The notes beneath the pieces are model-generated. The model was not told the DNA's origin. It worked only from the letters and a program-made list of their open reading frames with translations, and did not search any database. This document shows positions 9,178 to 17,521 of a DNA stretch of 64,000 nt, piece after piece (positions within the stretch are counted from its first letter, which is position 1; each line of letters begins with the position of its first letter). The DNA is taken from contig NZ_JARSBN010000002.1 of NCBI RefSeq assembly GCF_029624125.1, forward strand, positions 372,001-436,000, in the 5' to 3' direction. A program made the translations under genes and the position numbers. The stretch is from Winogradskyella marincola. Its GTDB lineage: Bacteria; Bacteroidota; Bacteroidia; Flavobacteriales; Flavobacteriaceae.

Positions 9178-10704
9178 TTACTCAGACACAATGAGTGTCG
9201 TTCCTATTTTGAGTTTACTACCACTAATATCGTTCCAATCTTTAAGATTTTGAACAGAAACTCCAGAAAATTTTTGTGAGATGCTCCAAAGAGTATCTCC
9301 AGACTGCACTATATAGGTCTTTTTTCCTTTAGTATTAACGGTTGTTTTTGGCACTTTTGGCTTTGAATCTACAACCGGTTTTCGCGGATAAATTGTTAAT
9401 CGTTGTCCTATTCTTAGGTTGTTGTTCCTTAATCCATTCCATCGTTTTATCTGGCTAACCCTAACTCCATATCGCCTCGCAATTTTTCCTAAGTAATCTC
9501 CATTTTTAACACGGTATCTAATTTTTGTATCTGCATTAAATAGTTGTGGTAAGGGTTTTTCTCGTTTATCAAATTCTGCTTTAGCGAATGCATATATTTT
9601 TTCTTCGTTAGACGTAAACACACCTATGGCTTCTCTAGGTAAACGTAGTACATATGTTTTACCTTCAATCTTTGGAATAATATCTAACTTGTATGAAGGA
9701 TTTAAAAACTGAAGTTCTTCTATTTTAACACCTGTAGTTTCCGAAACCTGATCTAGAGTTATCATTTGTTTAACATGTACTGTGTCTGTTTGAATCAGTT
9801 GAAAAGGTGGTCTTTCTGGCTTAAAACCGTGTTCTTCTGCATACTCAAAAATATACATAGTTGCTAAAAACGCAGGAACATAACCAGCTGTTTCACGTGG
9901 AAGATTTGGTCTAATATTCCAATAGTTTTTGTAACCTCCAGATCGTCTTATGGCTTTGTTTACATTGCCAGGACCAGAGTTGTATGCCGCTAATGCCAAA
10001 TCCCAATCTCCAAATATTCCGTAGAGCCTAGATAAATATTTTGCTGCTGCGCTAGTAGAACTTATAGGATCGCTGCGCTCATCTACGTAGCTACTTACAT
10101 CGAGACCATATTCTTTTCCGGTTCCAAACATAAACTGCCATAATCCTGTGGCTCCTACTCTAGATCTTGCTTTTGGTTTTAACGCAGATTCTACTATGGA
10201 TAAATACTTCATTTCTAAAGGAATGTTGTAATTATCAAATTCAGCCTCGAACATTGGGAAATAGAAATGACTTAAACCCATTAAACGCTCTAAAGATGTT
10301 CTTCTATGCTTTAAATAACGCTTTATTACACTTTCTAAAGACGGGTTATACTCTACATTAAAAGGTGTTCTTGCATTGAGACGTTCTAACCTAGCTTTTA
10401 AGGTATCTGTTGATAGTTCTGGGTAATCAACAGGCTCATACGTTAACTCTGTTACGGTTTTGTAGATTGTATCATACAATGAGTTACTGTATAATTCTTC
10501 TAACCATTTTTGGTCTAATTCTGCAGCCTTAGGATGGTCTTTAAGATTTTTGATGTCTAAGGTATCTTGTTCTGCAGGAATTATCTTTCCGCTAACATTT
10601 GATTTTCCATCAATGATAGAGTCTTTTGTAGTGACCTGAACCTTCTCTTGAGTCCAGCCTAAATTAAAAAAGCACAATAAAATTAAAGTATAAACGAACC
10701 GCAT
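9178..10704 (-). CDS. MltD-like lytic transglycosylase with LysM domains
   Basis: Cleaves peptidoglycan glycan strands to 1,6-anhydro products in the periplasm. I start it at the ATG at 10704 because this gives a clean signal peptide (MRFVYTLILLCFFNLGWTQ); a TTG-started extension to 10776 would bury it. The SLT domain spans about residues 145-300 with catalytic Glu172 in SIVESAL, then GATGLWQFM and AAYNSGPGNV. Two LysM repeats (about 399-445 and 462-507) bind peptidoglycan, and a weaker LysM-like segment precedes them (about 335-380). At 508 residues it is a standard MltD architecture. Upstream of the DUF4837 lipoprotein gene. Confidence 0.93.
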   Translation of the reverse strand: MRFVYTLILLCFFNLGWTQEKVQVTTKDSIIDGKSNVSGKIIPAEQDTLDIKNLKDHPKAAELDQKWLEELYSNSLYDTIYKTVTELTYEPVDYPELSTDTLKARLERLNARTPFNVEYNPSLESVIKRYLKHRRTSLERLMGLSHFYFPMFEAEFDNYNIPLEMKYLSIVESALKPKARSRVGATGLWQFMFGTGKEYGLDVSSYVDERSDPISSTSAAAKYLSRLYGIFGDWDLALAAYNSGPGNVNKAIRRSGGYKNYWNIRPNLPRETAGYVPAFLATMYIFEYAEEHGFKPERPPFQLIQTDTVHVKQMITLDQVSETTGVKIEELQFLNPSYKLDIIPKIEGKTYVLRLPREAIGVFTSNEEKIYAFAKAEFDKREKPLPQLFNADTKIRYRVKNGDYLGKIARRYGVRVSQIKRWNGLRNNNLRIGQRLTIYPRKPVVDSKPKVPKTTVNTKGKKTYIVQSGDTLWSISQKFSGVSVQNLKDWNDISGSKLKIGTTLIVSE

Positions 10705-10784
10705 GTTATAGAATTTATATAAAAAACGTAATTTTTGTAAATATGGTATCTTTTTAATGGTTTTGATATAACCCAATTAACTAA

Positions 10785-13157
10785 TTAATAATTATCGTTA
10801 TACCATCGCAACCAACTACACTGTTTTAATACCTCTTTGTAATATTTAGTCTCAGAGTAATTATCTTGTAAATCTTTAAAATGAGATTGGTGATTTTCGC
10901 AAAGGTAAAAATCATATTCATTTGTTTGATTATTCCATGTTAGATCAAAACAACTTTCAGTTTTAGCAAGCATAAAAGTAAGCTTGGCTTTTATTTCTCT
11001 ATCTCCTTTGCTTTCTAAACCTTTTTTAAAGTACTCTTCTGCCCACATTAATGCGTTATCTGTTGTTTCTATGGTATTATTACCATATTCGCTTAACAAC
11101 TCATTTCGGTTATCATTTCCTACATAATAAAGATTATTTACAAACCATCCTACTGCACTCATATTGTACCAAGCATTACCCAGCATATAATAATATTCTG
11201 CTGCGTTTTCTTTCTCTTGTTTTGCTAAAGTTTCGAGCTTTATAAGAGCTTTAGTTAGTGTTGTTTTATTATCTCTATAATTTTCTCTTACTCCCATTGG
11301 TTCATCATTTGAAGCATAGTTGTTGTCTAATTTCAACTCTTCTAAATATTTAATGTGAAATTGATCTGATATAGAATTAAAATCTACATTCATCCATTCT
11401 TTTATAGATCCTGAGAATAGTTCTGGTCTTACGTCATCACTCCAAAACTCTGATGTGTTTTTAATTGCTTCAAACTCTTTTAAAGCTTTATGCAATTCTT
11501 TTTCTCTTAAAAAATATGTACCTCTAAGCTCGTGTATAAAATCATTGACATCTACCTTTACTCGGTCTAAAATTGTTTGTTCAAAATGGGTGAAAGACTT
11601 TAGTTTCACAAATTCATCTAAACTATTAATAACATCTATTTTTAAAAATGAATACTTGGTTTCAAGCTCGTAATTATAAGCATAATTGTTATTAATTGTA
11701 CTCCAATCAAAAGGCTGATCACGAGGATAACTGTCGTAATCTATTGCTATAAAAGCACTTAATAAGGGATTATCTTTAGAATATAATGCACTAATATGAT
11801 TGAAAAATGCAGCAACTAATGGTTTGTAAGTATTAAGGTCTTTATCTTCATCTAATTGTTTGAAAACTTTATTGATTTGCTGACGATTTGGTGTCTTTAT
11901 ATCCATAAAATCTATTGCAAACAGTAATCGTTTTTTATGAATTTTAGAAGCATGCCATTGCAATTGCCTGTTTAGTGTAGCTTTTGCCTCACTATATTTA
12001 CCATTTTTTATTTGCAATAGTGCTTTAAGCAAAGTCAAGGTACTTTTATCTTTAAGTGTTTTATTTGCTAGAATTTCATCTATAGTAATTTCACTTTCAT
12101 TAGTGTAAGTATTCTTTATGCCTTCAAAATAATATCCATTGTCATTATGCTCAAAGAGCTGAGATTGTATATCATCTATAAGTCTTACTGTTAGCACTTT
12201 TAAATACGGTGAATTGGCATCGATTTCCGCTATTTTATTCATCTCTTTTAAAACATCTCCTCTGCCGTAATACGCTTTAAAAAAATGAAAAATATCTTTG
12301 TGCTTTAAATCTTTATAAAAACTGCTGTTTTCGTCTAACTGGCTCCAGTCGATAAAACGAAGACTCAAAGCACAACGCTCTCTTCTGTCTGGTAAGTTTT
12401 TGAATACTTCAAGGTAATTTTGAGCAGCTATACTGTGTTGATTGAGATTAAAATAAGCACCAGAAACTTGCTCTAACGCTCTGTAATAGATGTATCTAGA
12501 ACTATTATTTAATTCTAAATACCTTTTAAAAGCACTGATAGCCAAATCATTGTCTTGTTTGTAATGTGCTAACTTTACAATTTGAAACCCAACTCTATTC
12601 TTAAAAAATTGGTCTGGTGCATCTTTAATTAGAGCAATCGCTTTTTCTAACCAAGGAGATTTATCTTCAAAACTTAATGTTTCTCCTTGATACCAACCTG
12701 AGTCGTACGTCTTATCGCTAGCTAAGCGCTCTGTGCCTTTTGCCAAAAGTAGATATCGCTTAAAAAAAGTGTACTCCTTTTTATTAATGTTGGTATACAT
12801 TAATCTTTCGTTCTCATCGACATCTTCTTCTCCCTGAAGCCATTGTATTGACTTTTTGTAAACAAGTAGCCTTAATCCTTCTTTAGAAAAACTACCATTA
12901 AAGTAGTTATACCATTCATCAATATTATAATTTGTAGCATTGCTGTTGGGAAAATAATCGCAAAAAACAATATCTGGACAATTTAAAAACGACTTACTAT
13001 CTTCATCAACTAATGAAAACTGATCAATAATAGGATAATACACATTGTCCCAAGACGGATCCCAACCACAAAAAGTAGGCAACTTAGAGTTGGCTTCTAA
13101 ACTTGTAAACCCAAGAATTACAAGTGCGTTAATTATAACAAAACGTCTTAAGATCAT
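10785..13157 (-). CDS. Large secreted protein with TPR-like helical repeats, function unknown
   Basis: 790 residues beginning with a signal peptide (hydrophobic stretch about 6-20, cut probably after LEANS). The mature protein is mostly helical with tetratricopeptide-like segments, for example around AISAFKRYLELNN, SGAYFNLNQHSIAAQNYLEVF and EYYYMLGNAWYNM. The N-terminus of the mature part contains Cys and aromatic residues (CGWDPSWDNVYY, NCPDIVFCDYF), and the C-terminus ends CSWLRWYNDNY. I do not recognise a named family. Its start lies 29 bases inside the preceding lipoprotein gene, so the pair is likely co-translated and may act together in the envelope. Confidence 0.8.
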   Translation of the reverse strand: MILRRFVIINALVILGFTSLEANSKLPTFCGWDPSWDNVYYPIIDQFSLVDEDSKSFLNCPDIVFCDYFPNSNATNYNIDEWYNYFNGSFSKEGLRLLVYKKSIQWLQGEEDVDENERLMYTNINKKEYTFFKRYLLLAKGTERLASDKTYDSGWYQGETLSFEDKSPWLEKAIALIKDAPDQFFKNRVGFQIVKLAHYKQDNDLAISAFKRYLELNNSSRYIYYRALEQVSGAYFNLNQHSIAAQNYLEVFKNLPDRRERCALSLRFIDWSQLDENSSFYKDLKHKDIFHFFKAYYGRGDVLKEMNKIAEIDANSPYLKVLTVRLIDDIQSQLFEHNDNGYYFEGIKNTYTNESEITIDEILANKTLKDKSTLTLLKALLQIKNGKYSEAKATLNRQLQWHASKIHKKRLLFAIDFMDIKTPNRQQINKVFKQLDEDKDLNTYKPLVAAFFNHISALYSKDNPLLSAFIAIDYDSYPRDQPFDWSTINNNYAYNYELETKYSFLKIDVINSLDEFVKLKSFTHFEQTILDRVKVDVNDFIHELRGTYFLREKELHKALKEFEAIKNTSEFWSDDVRPELFSGSIKEWMNVDFNSISDQFHIKYLEELKLDNNYASNDEPMGVRENYRDNKTTLTKALIKLETLAKQEKENAAEYYYMLGNAWYNMSAVGWFVNNLYYVGNDNRNELLSEYGNNTIETTDNALMWAEEYFKKGLESKGDREIKAKLTFMLAKTESCFDLTWNNQTNEYDFYLCENHQSHFKDLQDNYSETKYYKEVLKQCSWLRWYNDNY

Positions 13158-14163
13158 GGTTTGTAAAATTTGATAACACAGGCGAACCTATGTGATAAAA
13201 AATTGTGCTATATGGCTTTTTAGATGCTGTTTTTATTAACTCTGAGAGTTTTTTTAAGTCATTTTTACTTACCATCTCAACCCTAACAACATCATCTTTA
13301 TAAATAAAATTACTACTTATATAACAATCTTGATGAGCCTTGTACATATTTAACGTTTGAGTAGATCTAAAGTTCTCCCTAAAAGTCTTCAACGAATAAT
13401 TATTTAAAATTGCTACAGGCTTTTCTCTTCTGTAAAGAATAGCCCATTCAAATACAGGCAAGGCCACATCATAAGGTAGTGGATATTCACTAAGACGTTG
13501 TAAATATTGACTAGTAATATTGTTGTTAATAATAGAGTTTGTCTCGTTAATATTCAAAATATCTCCAACATTATATGCCATAAGTACCACTTTATCTACA
13601 GGAGGCACTCCTGTTTTTTCTCTATATTTTACCTGATGCAATCTTAGTGTTGTAGAGAGTTCAATGTTATCAAAATAGGTTGCTAAACTTTCTAAGAAGG
13701 CAAAATACTTCGTCTTTGTGTGTTGAGACCAATCGCAATCAATCTGAATTTTAGTTAACATCTTTTGAGGCTCGAAATAACTTTTAAAAAGGCGCTTTAT
13801 TTTTTGAGAAATAGGTTTTGATAACGATTTACTTTCCTCTAAGGAAATATTATTAAAAACTTCATTTTTTATGAATACAACCGGAACTATAGTGTCTACA
13901 GCGACTTCAAAATCTTTTGAAAACTGAACTGTTGCAATTGGTAAGGGTTTATTTTCTTTGGTATTAAAATCTACATCAAAAAAACGCATATACAAGATGT
14001 TACTTTGTCCATCTTGTATATGCGCTTTATCTTGTTCTGTTAAGTTAAAATTCGTTTTCCAGTGGTAAAAACTGTATTTAGAATCATTTACTTCTGTTTT
14101 GCACGACGAAATTGTTGTGCAAAAAACTATAACGAATATTAAACTTAAAAGACTTCTAATCAT
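13129..14163 (-). CDS. Lipoprotein of unknown function, possible TIM-barrel glycosidase-like fold
   Basis: 344 residues from the ATG at 14163, giving a signal peptide ending in the lipobox ISSC (Cys21). An upstream TTG at 14178 in the same frame would add five residues and is less likely. The central part carries [20 protein letters not shown], then ELSTTLRL and [11 protein letters not shown]; this DxDW...MAYN arrangement recalls glycoside-hydrolase-like TIM barrels such as GH18 or DUF3142, but that is inference. It overlaps the pgk stop by eight bases and the downstream TPR-like gene by 29 bases, so it is coupled to pgk. Confidence 0.75.
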   Translation of the reverse strand: MIRSLLSLIFVIVFCTTISSCKTEVNDSKYSFYHWKTNFNLTEQDKAHIQDGQSNILYMRFFDVDFNTKENKPLPIATVQFSKDFEVAVDTIVPVVFIKNEVFNNISLEESKSLSKPISQKIKRLFKSYFEPQKMLTKIQIDCDWSQHTKTKYFAFLESLATYFDNIELSTTLRLHQVKYREKTGVPPVDKVVLMAYNVGDILNINETNSIINNNITSQYLQRLSEYPLPYDVALPVFEWAILYRREKPVAILNNYSLKTFRENFRSTQTLNMYKAHQDCYISSNFIYKDDVVRVEMVSKNDLKKLSELIKTASKKPYSTIFYHIGSPVLSNFTNHDLKTFCYN

Positions 14164-15346
14164 TAAGGATTGCGGCAATACCAGGTAGTGTTTTTCCTTC
14201 TAAGCTTTCTAGCATAGCTCCACCTCCAGTACTTACGTAGCTTACTTTTTCTTCAAAACCAAACTCTTTTACAGCTGCTACAGAATCTCCTCCTCCTACT
14301 AAAGAGAAAGCTCCGTTTTTTGTAGCGTTAGCAATAGAATTTCCAAGTGCAATGGTACCTTTTGAGAAGGTTTCCATTTCAAAAACTCCTAGTGGACCGT
14401 TCCATAAAATAGTGTTACACTTATTAACTACATCATCAAAAATCTCTAAAGATTTTGGTCCTGCATCTAAACCTTGCCATCCATCAGGAATGTGATAAAC
14501 ATCCACATGCTGTGTATTGGCATCGTTACTAAAAGCATCTGCAGCAATAACATCTACAGGTATATGAACTTGCACACCTTTAGCTTCAGCTTGTTTTAAT
14601 ATATCTAAAGCCAATTCCATTTTATCATCTTCGCAGATAGAATCTCCAACAGATCCACCTTTAGCTTTAATGAATGTAAATGTCATTCCACCACCAATAA
14701 TAAGGTGATCTACTTTGTCTAAAATATTTTCTATAACGGTGATTTTTGAAGATACTTTAGCTCCACCAAGTACAGCTAAAACGGGCTTTTCACCATCTTC
14801 CAATACTTTTTTGATGCTTTCTATTTCTTTTGCCAATAAGCTCCCGAAGCATTTAGCATCTGGGAAAAATTCTGCAACAATAGTGGTAGAAGCGTGTGCT
14901 CTGTGCGCAGTACCAAAAGCATCGTTAACATAGATATCTCCCAGCTTAGATAATTGCTCTGCAAAGTCTTTATCTCCTTTTGTTTCCTCATCATGAAAAC
15001 GCAAGTTTTCAAGTAATAAAATTTCACCAGGTTGTAAAGCATTTGCCATTGCTTCAGCCTCTTCTCCTACACAGTTGCTGGCAAATTTTACTTCTACTCC
15101 TAAAATGTCTTTAATTTCTGAAACAATATGTTTCAGAGAAAATTCATCTTGCACACCTTTTGGTCTGCCTAAATGCGACATTAAAATACAGCTTCCTCCA
15201 TCTTCTAAAACCTTTATAATTGTTGGTTTTGCCGAAACGATTCTTGTGTTGTCTGTAACTTCAAAATTGTCATTTAAAGGCACATTAAAATCTACACGAA
15301 TTAGCGCTTTTTTGTTTTTAAAATTAAAATCGTTTAATGTTTTCAT
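14156..15346 (-). CDS. pgk: phosphoglycerate kinase
   Basis: Glycolytic enzyme that makes ATP from 1,3-bisphosphoglycerate, cytoplasmic, 396 residues as usual. N-terminal substrate-binding block RVDFNVP (residues 17-23), HLGRP near 59-63, GGAKVSSKI around 200, [10 protein letters not shown] and the nucleotide-binding GGGDSVAAV near the C-terminus are all intact. It is transcribed from a good TTG-N20-TATATTTG promoter with a leader of about 35 bases. Two envelope genes overlap its 3' end, so a highly expressed glycolytic gene heads the transcript. holB is divergent. Confidence 0.98.
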   Translation of the reverse strand: MKTLNDFNFKNKKALIRVDFNVPLNDNFEVTDNTRIVSAKPTIIKVLEDGGSCILMSHLGRPKGVQDEFSLKHIVSEIKDILGVEVKFASNCVGEEAEAMANALQPGEILLLENLRFHDEETKGDKDFAEQLSKLGDIYVNDAFGTAHRAHASTTIVAEFFPDAKCFGSLLAKEIESIKKVLEDGEKPVLAVLGGAKVSSKITVIENILDKVDHLIIGGGMTFTFIKAKGGSVGDSICEDDKMELALDILKQAEAKGVQVHIPVDVIAADAFSNDANTQHVDVYHIPDGWQGLDAGPKSLEIFDDVVNKCNTILWNGPLGVFEMETFSKGTIALGNSIANATKNGAFSLVGGGDSVAAVKEFGFEEKVSYVSTGGGAMLESLEGKTLPGIAAILND

Positions 15347-15386
15347 AGATGTAAGAATCGATTAAAGTTTGCTTTTATTGTTTCAA

Positions 15387-15417
15387 CAAATATAAGTGCA
15401 TAATGAGCAAATGACAA
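15387..15417 (-). promoter_or_regulatory. pgk promoter, TTG-N20-TATATTTG
   Basis: On the minus strand TTG (15415-15417) is followed by exactly 20 bases and TATATTTG (15387-15394), a full match to the Bacteroidota -33/-7 promoter. It would give a leader of roughly 35 bases before the pgk ATG. Confidence 0.75.
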
Positions 15418-15488
15418 GATGAAAAATAAATATGAACCAAAAAGAATTGGTCTTACAAGATATTTTTTAAAGAAGTTAAAATTATACC

Positions 15489-15496
15489 TAGTTTTG
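15489..15496 (+). promoter_or_regulatory. Putative -7 box TAGTTTTG four bases before holB ATG
   Basis: A TAnnTTTG match ending four bases before the ATG at 15501. If used, the transcript would start at or next to the start codon. No TTG at the -33 distance. Confidence 0.45.
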
Positions 15497-15500
15497 CGCT

Positions 15501-16658
15501 ATGCTTTTTTCTGAAGTTTTAGGACAGACACATATTAAAAACCACCTTACCACAAGTGTAGATGCTGGTAGAATTGCCCATGCTCAACTTTTTGTTGGTC
15601 CAGAAGGTTCTGGTACTTTACCAATGGCTTTAGCCTATGCGCAATACTTATTGTGTAGCAATACAAATGGCGAAAATACAGGTGGAAACGACTCTTGTAA
15701 TTTAAAGTTTAAAAACTTTTCGCATCCAGATCTTCATTTTGCTTTTCCGGTAACAACCAGCGATAAAGTAAAAAGCAAGCCTGTTTCTAACTATTATCTA
15801 GAAGAGTGGCGACAATTACTAGAGCAACAACCTTACGGAAACCTATTTGATTGGTACAAACTATTGGGAGTAGACAACAAACAAGGGCAAATTGGTGTAG
15901 ATGAAGCTTTTGAAATTGTAAAATCTTTGTCTTTAAAATCTTATGAAGGCGGTTATAAGGTGATGCTTATTTGGATGGCAGAAAAAATGAACACAGCATG
16001 TGCCAATAAGCTACTAAAGCTTATTGAAGAGCCACCAGAAAAAACCATTTTTATACTTATTGCAGAAGACGAAGAACAAATTATAAACACCATTCGTTCG
16101 CGTTGCCAAATATTACACTTTCCTCCTTTAGCCGAAGAAGCAATTTCTGAAGCTTTAGTTACAAAATATCAGGTAGAAGAATCTGTGGCTATTAAAATTG
16201 CACACCAAGCCAATGGTAATTTTAATAAGGCTTGCGACCTCATTTATCAAGATAGTGAAGACATACAATTTGAACGTTGGTTTGTCCTTTGGGTACGTTC
16301 AGCATTTAAAGCCAGAGGCAATAAAAGTGCTATTCATGATTTGATATCCTGGAGTGAAGAAATTGCAAAAACCGGAAGAGAAACACAAAAGAAGTTTTTA
16401 GCATTTTGTCTTAACTATTTTAGACAAGCGCTATTGCTCAACTATAAAGCAAACGAGCTCGTATATTTAGAACCTAAAGAAGAAAGTTTTAAGCTAGAAA
16501 AGTTTGCTCCATTTGTTCATGATAACAATATTCTTGAGATTTCTGAAGAATTACAAAATGCCATTTATCATATTGAACGAAACGGTAACTCAAAAATTAT
16601 CCTCACGGATTTATCTATAAGACTAACAAGATTATTACATAAAAAAAGCCAAGCATAA
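15501..16658 (+). CDS. holB: DNA polymerase III subunit delta'
   Basis: Clamp-loader subunit of the replicative polymerase, 385 residues. The N-terminus shows the conserved GQ-x-HIKNHL and AHAQLFVGPEGSG. The P-loop equivalent reads GPEGSGTL with no Lys, as expected of delta', which does not hydrolyse ATP. The sequence IEEPPEKTIFILIAE followed by SRCQILHFPPL is the sensor/arginine-finger region (SRC motif). The C-terminal helical domain is ordinary. The ATG at 15501 matches the family N-terminus; its stop codon lies inside the loop of the terminator hairpin shared with the convergent DUF4249 gene. Confidence 0.93.
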   Translation: MLFSEVLGQTHIKNHLTTSVDAGRIAHAQLFVGPEGSGTLPMALAYAQYLLCSNTNGENTGGNDSCNLKFKNFSHPDLHFAFPVTTSDKVKSKPVSNYYLEEWRQLLEQQPYGNLFDWYKLLGVDNKQGQIGVDEAFEIVKSLSLKSYEGGYKVMLIWMAEKMNTACANKLLKLIEEPPEKTIFILIAEDEEQIINTIRSRCQILHFPPLAEEAISEALVTKYQVEESVAIKIAHQANGNFNKACDLIYQDSEDIQFERWFVLWVRSAFKARGNKSAIHDLISWSEEIAKTGRETQKKFLAFCLNYFRQALLLNYKANELVYLEPKEESFKLEKFAPFVHDNNILEISEELQNAIYHIERNGNSKIILTDLSIRLTRLLHKKSQA

Positions 16659-16673
16659 GCCTGGCTTTTTTTT
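16641..16673. terminator. Bidirectional terminator overlapping holB stop and DUF4249 gene end
   Basis: Stem AGCCAaGC / GCcTGGCT with one mismatch, A7 on the left and T8 on the right. The holB stop (16656-16658) is in the loop and the DUF4249 gene stop (16672-16674) is in the T-tract, so the terminator is embedded in both gene ends. Confidence 0.85.
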
Positions 16674-17517
16674 ATTGAAATGTATACGAAGTTACATTAA
16701 CCTGAGTTGCTCTAAAATACCCAAAAGCATATTGATCTGGATTGGTAGGATTAATACAATTACCTCTTATCTGTGCTGAGTTAGATGAAAAAGGATTGCC
16801 TCCACTATAATATTGCTCTATCAATAATCTCATGTAGTTATAATACTGTTCGGAAATACCGTAAAGCTTAATATCTACAACATCGCCAGGTTCAAAAGGT
16901 GCTTCATTATTATCTTCATCGTCTTCCTTTTCAAAGAAATCATGAACCTCATTTCCGTTTACAAATTCGTCTGAAATGTCTTCAAAATATGGAAACAAAT
17001 CTCCTGCTTCATAATAACGCATTAGATAGAAATTTTCTTCATCCGCAGGATCGTCAAAATAAACGTTAACTTCTAGTAATTCGTCATCAAATCCACCTTC
17101 AATACTTTGCGTAATGCTATTAATATCAGTAACTGACATTAATGTTTCTGTAGCTTCATAATTTTCGCCTGCATAACTAACATCTAAACGGTACGTATCT
17201 CCAATAACAGGCACAAAATTATCTACAGTATAACTGCCATCATTTTGATCATTAAACGTGAATATTGCTCCAGAGTTTGTGTTGGTAACTGTAACAATTG
17301 CTCCGCTAACACTTGTATCTTCACCTGTATTAAAATAAGGTGTAGACATGCTTAAGTTTATGGTTTGCTCATTGCCTGCTGTGCCTTTCTCCCAATCTAA
17401 AGACGCTTCTATAACCAAGCGTGGTTCTGCGTTATCTAAATCTACATCTATAACATCTTCGCACGATGCAAAAACAACAAAAGTCATTAGGATTAGTGAT
17501 TTTATATAATTTTTCAT
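16672..17517 (-). CDS. DUF4249 family lipoprotein, partner of the adjacent TonB receptor
   Basis: 281 residues with a signal peptide ending at FASC (Cys19 lipobox) and an acidic mature start. The sequence LVIEASLDWE followed by VSGAIVTVTNTNSGAIFTF is the beta-rich N-terminal region of DUF4249, a family that usually sits next to a TonB-dependent receptor in Bacteroidota. An acidic loop (EKEDDEDNNEAPFEPGD, about residues 196-212) could bind metal, but this is a guess. It starts four bases after the receptor stop, so both are one operon and probably form an outer-membrane uptake complex. Substrate unknown. Confidence 0.88.
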   Translation of the reverse strand: MKNYIKSLILMTFVVFASCEDVIDVDLDNAEPRLVIEASLDWEKGTAGNEQTINLSMSTPYFNTGEDTSVSGAIVTVTNTNSGAIFTFNDQNDGSYTVDNFVPVIGDTYRLDVSYAGENYEATETLMSVTDINSITQSIEGGFDDELLEVNVYFDDPADEENFYLMRYYEAGDLFPYFEDISDEFVNGNEVHDFFEKEDDEDNNEAPFEPGDVVDIKLYGISEQYYNYMRLLIEQYYSGGNPFSSNSAQIRGNCINPTNPDQYAFGYFRATQVNVTSYTFQ

Positions 17518-17521
17518 GATC

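Noticed and set aside
10774..10776. TTG-started 532-residue form of the LysM transglycosylase
   Set aside because: The extra 24 residues precede a clear signal peptide, which must be at the N-terminus.
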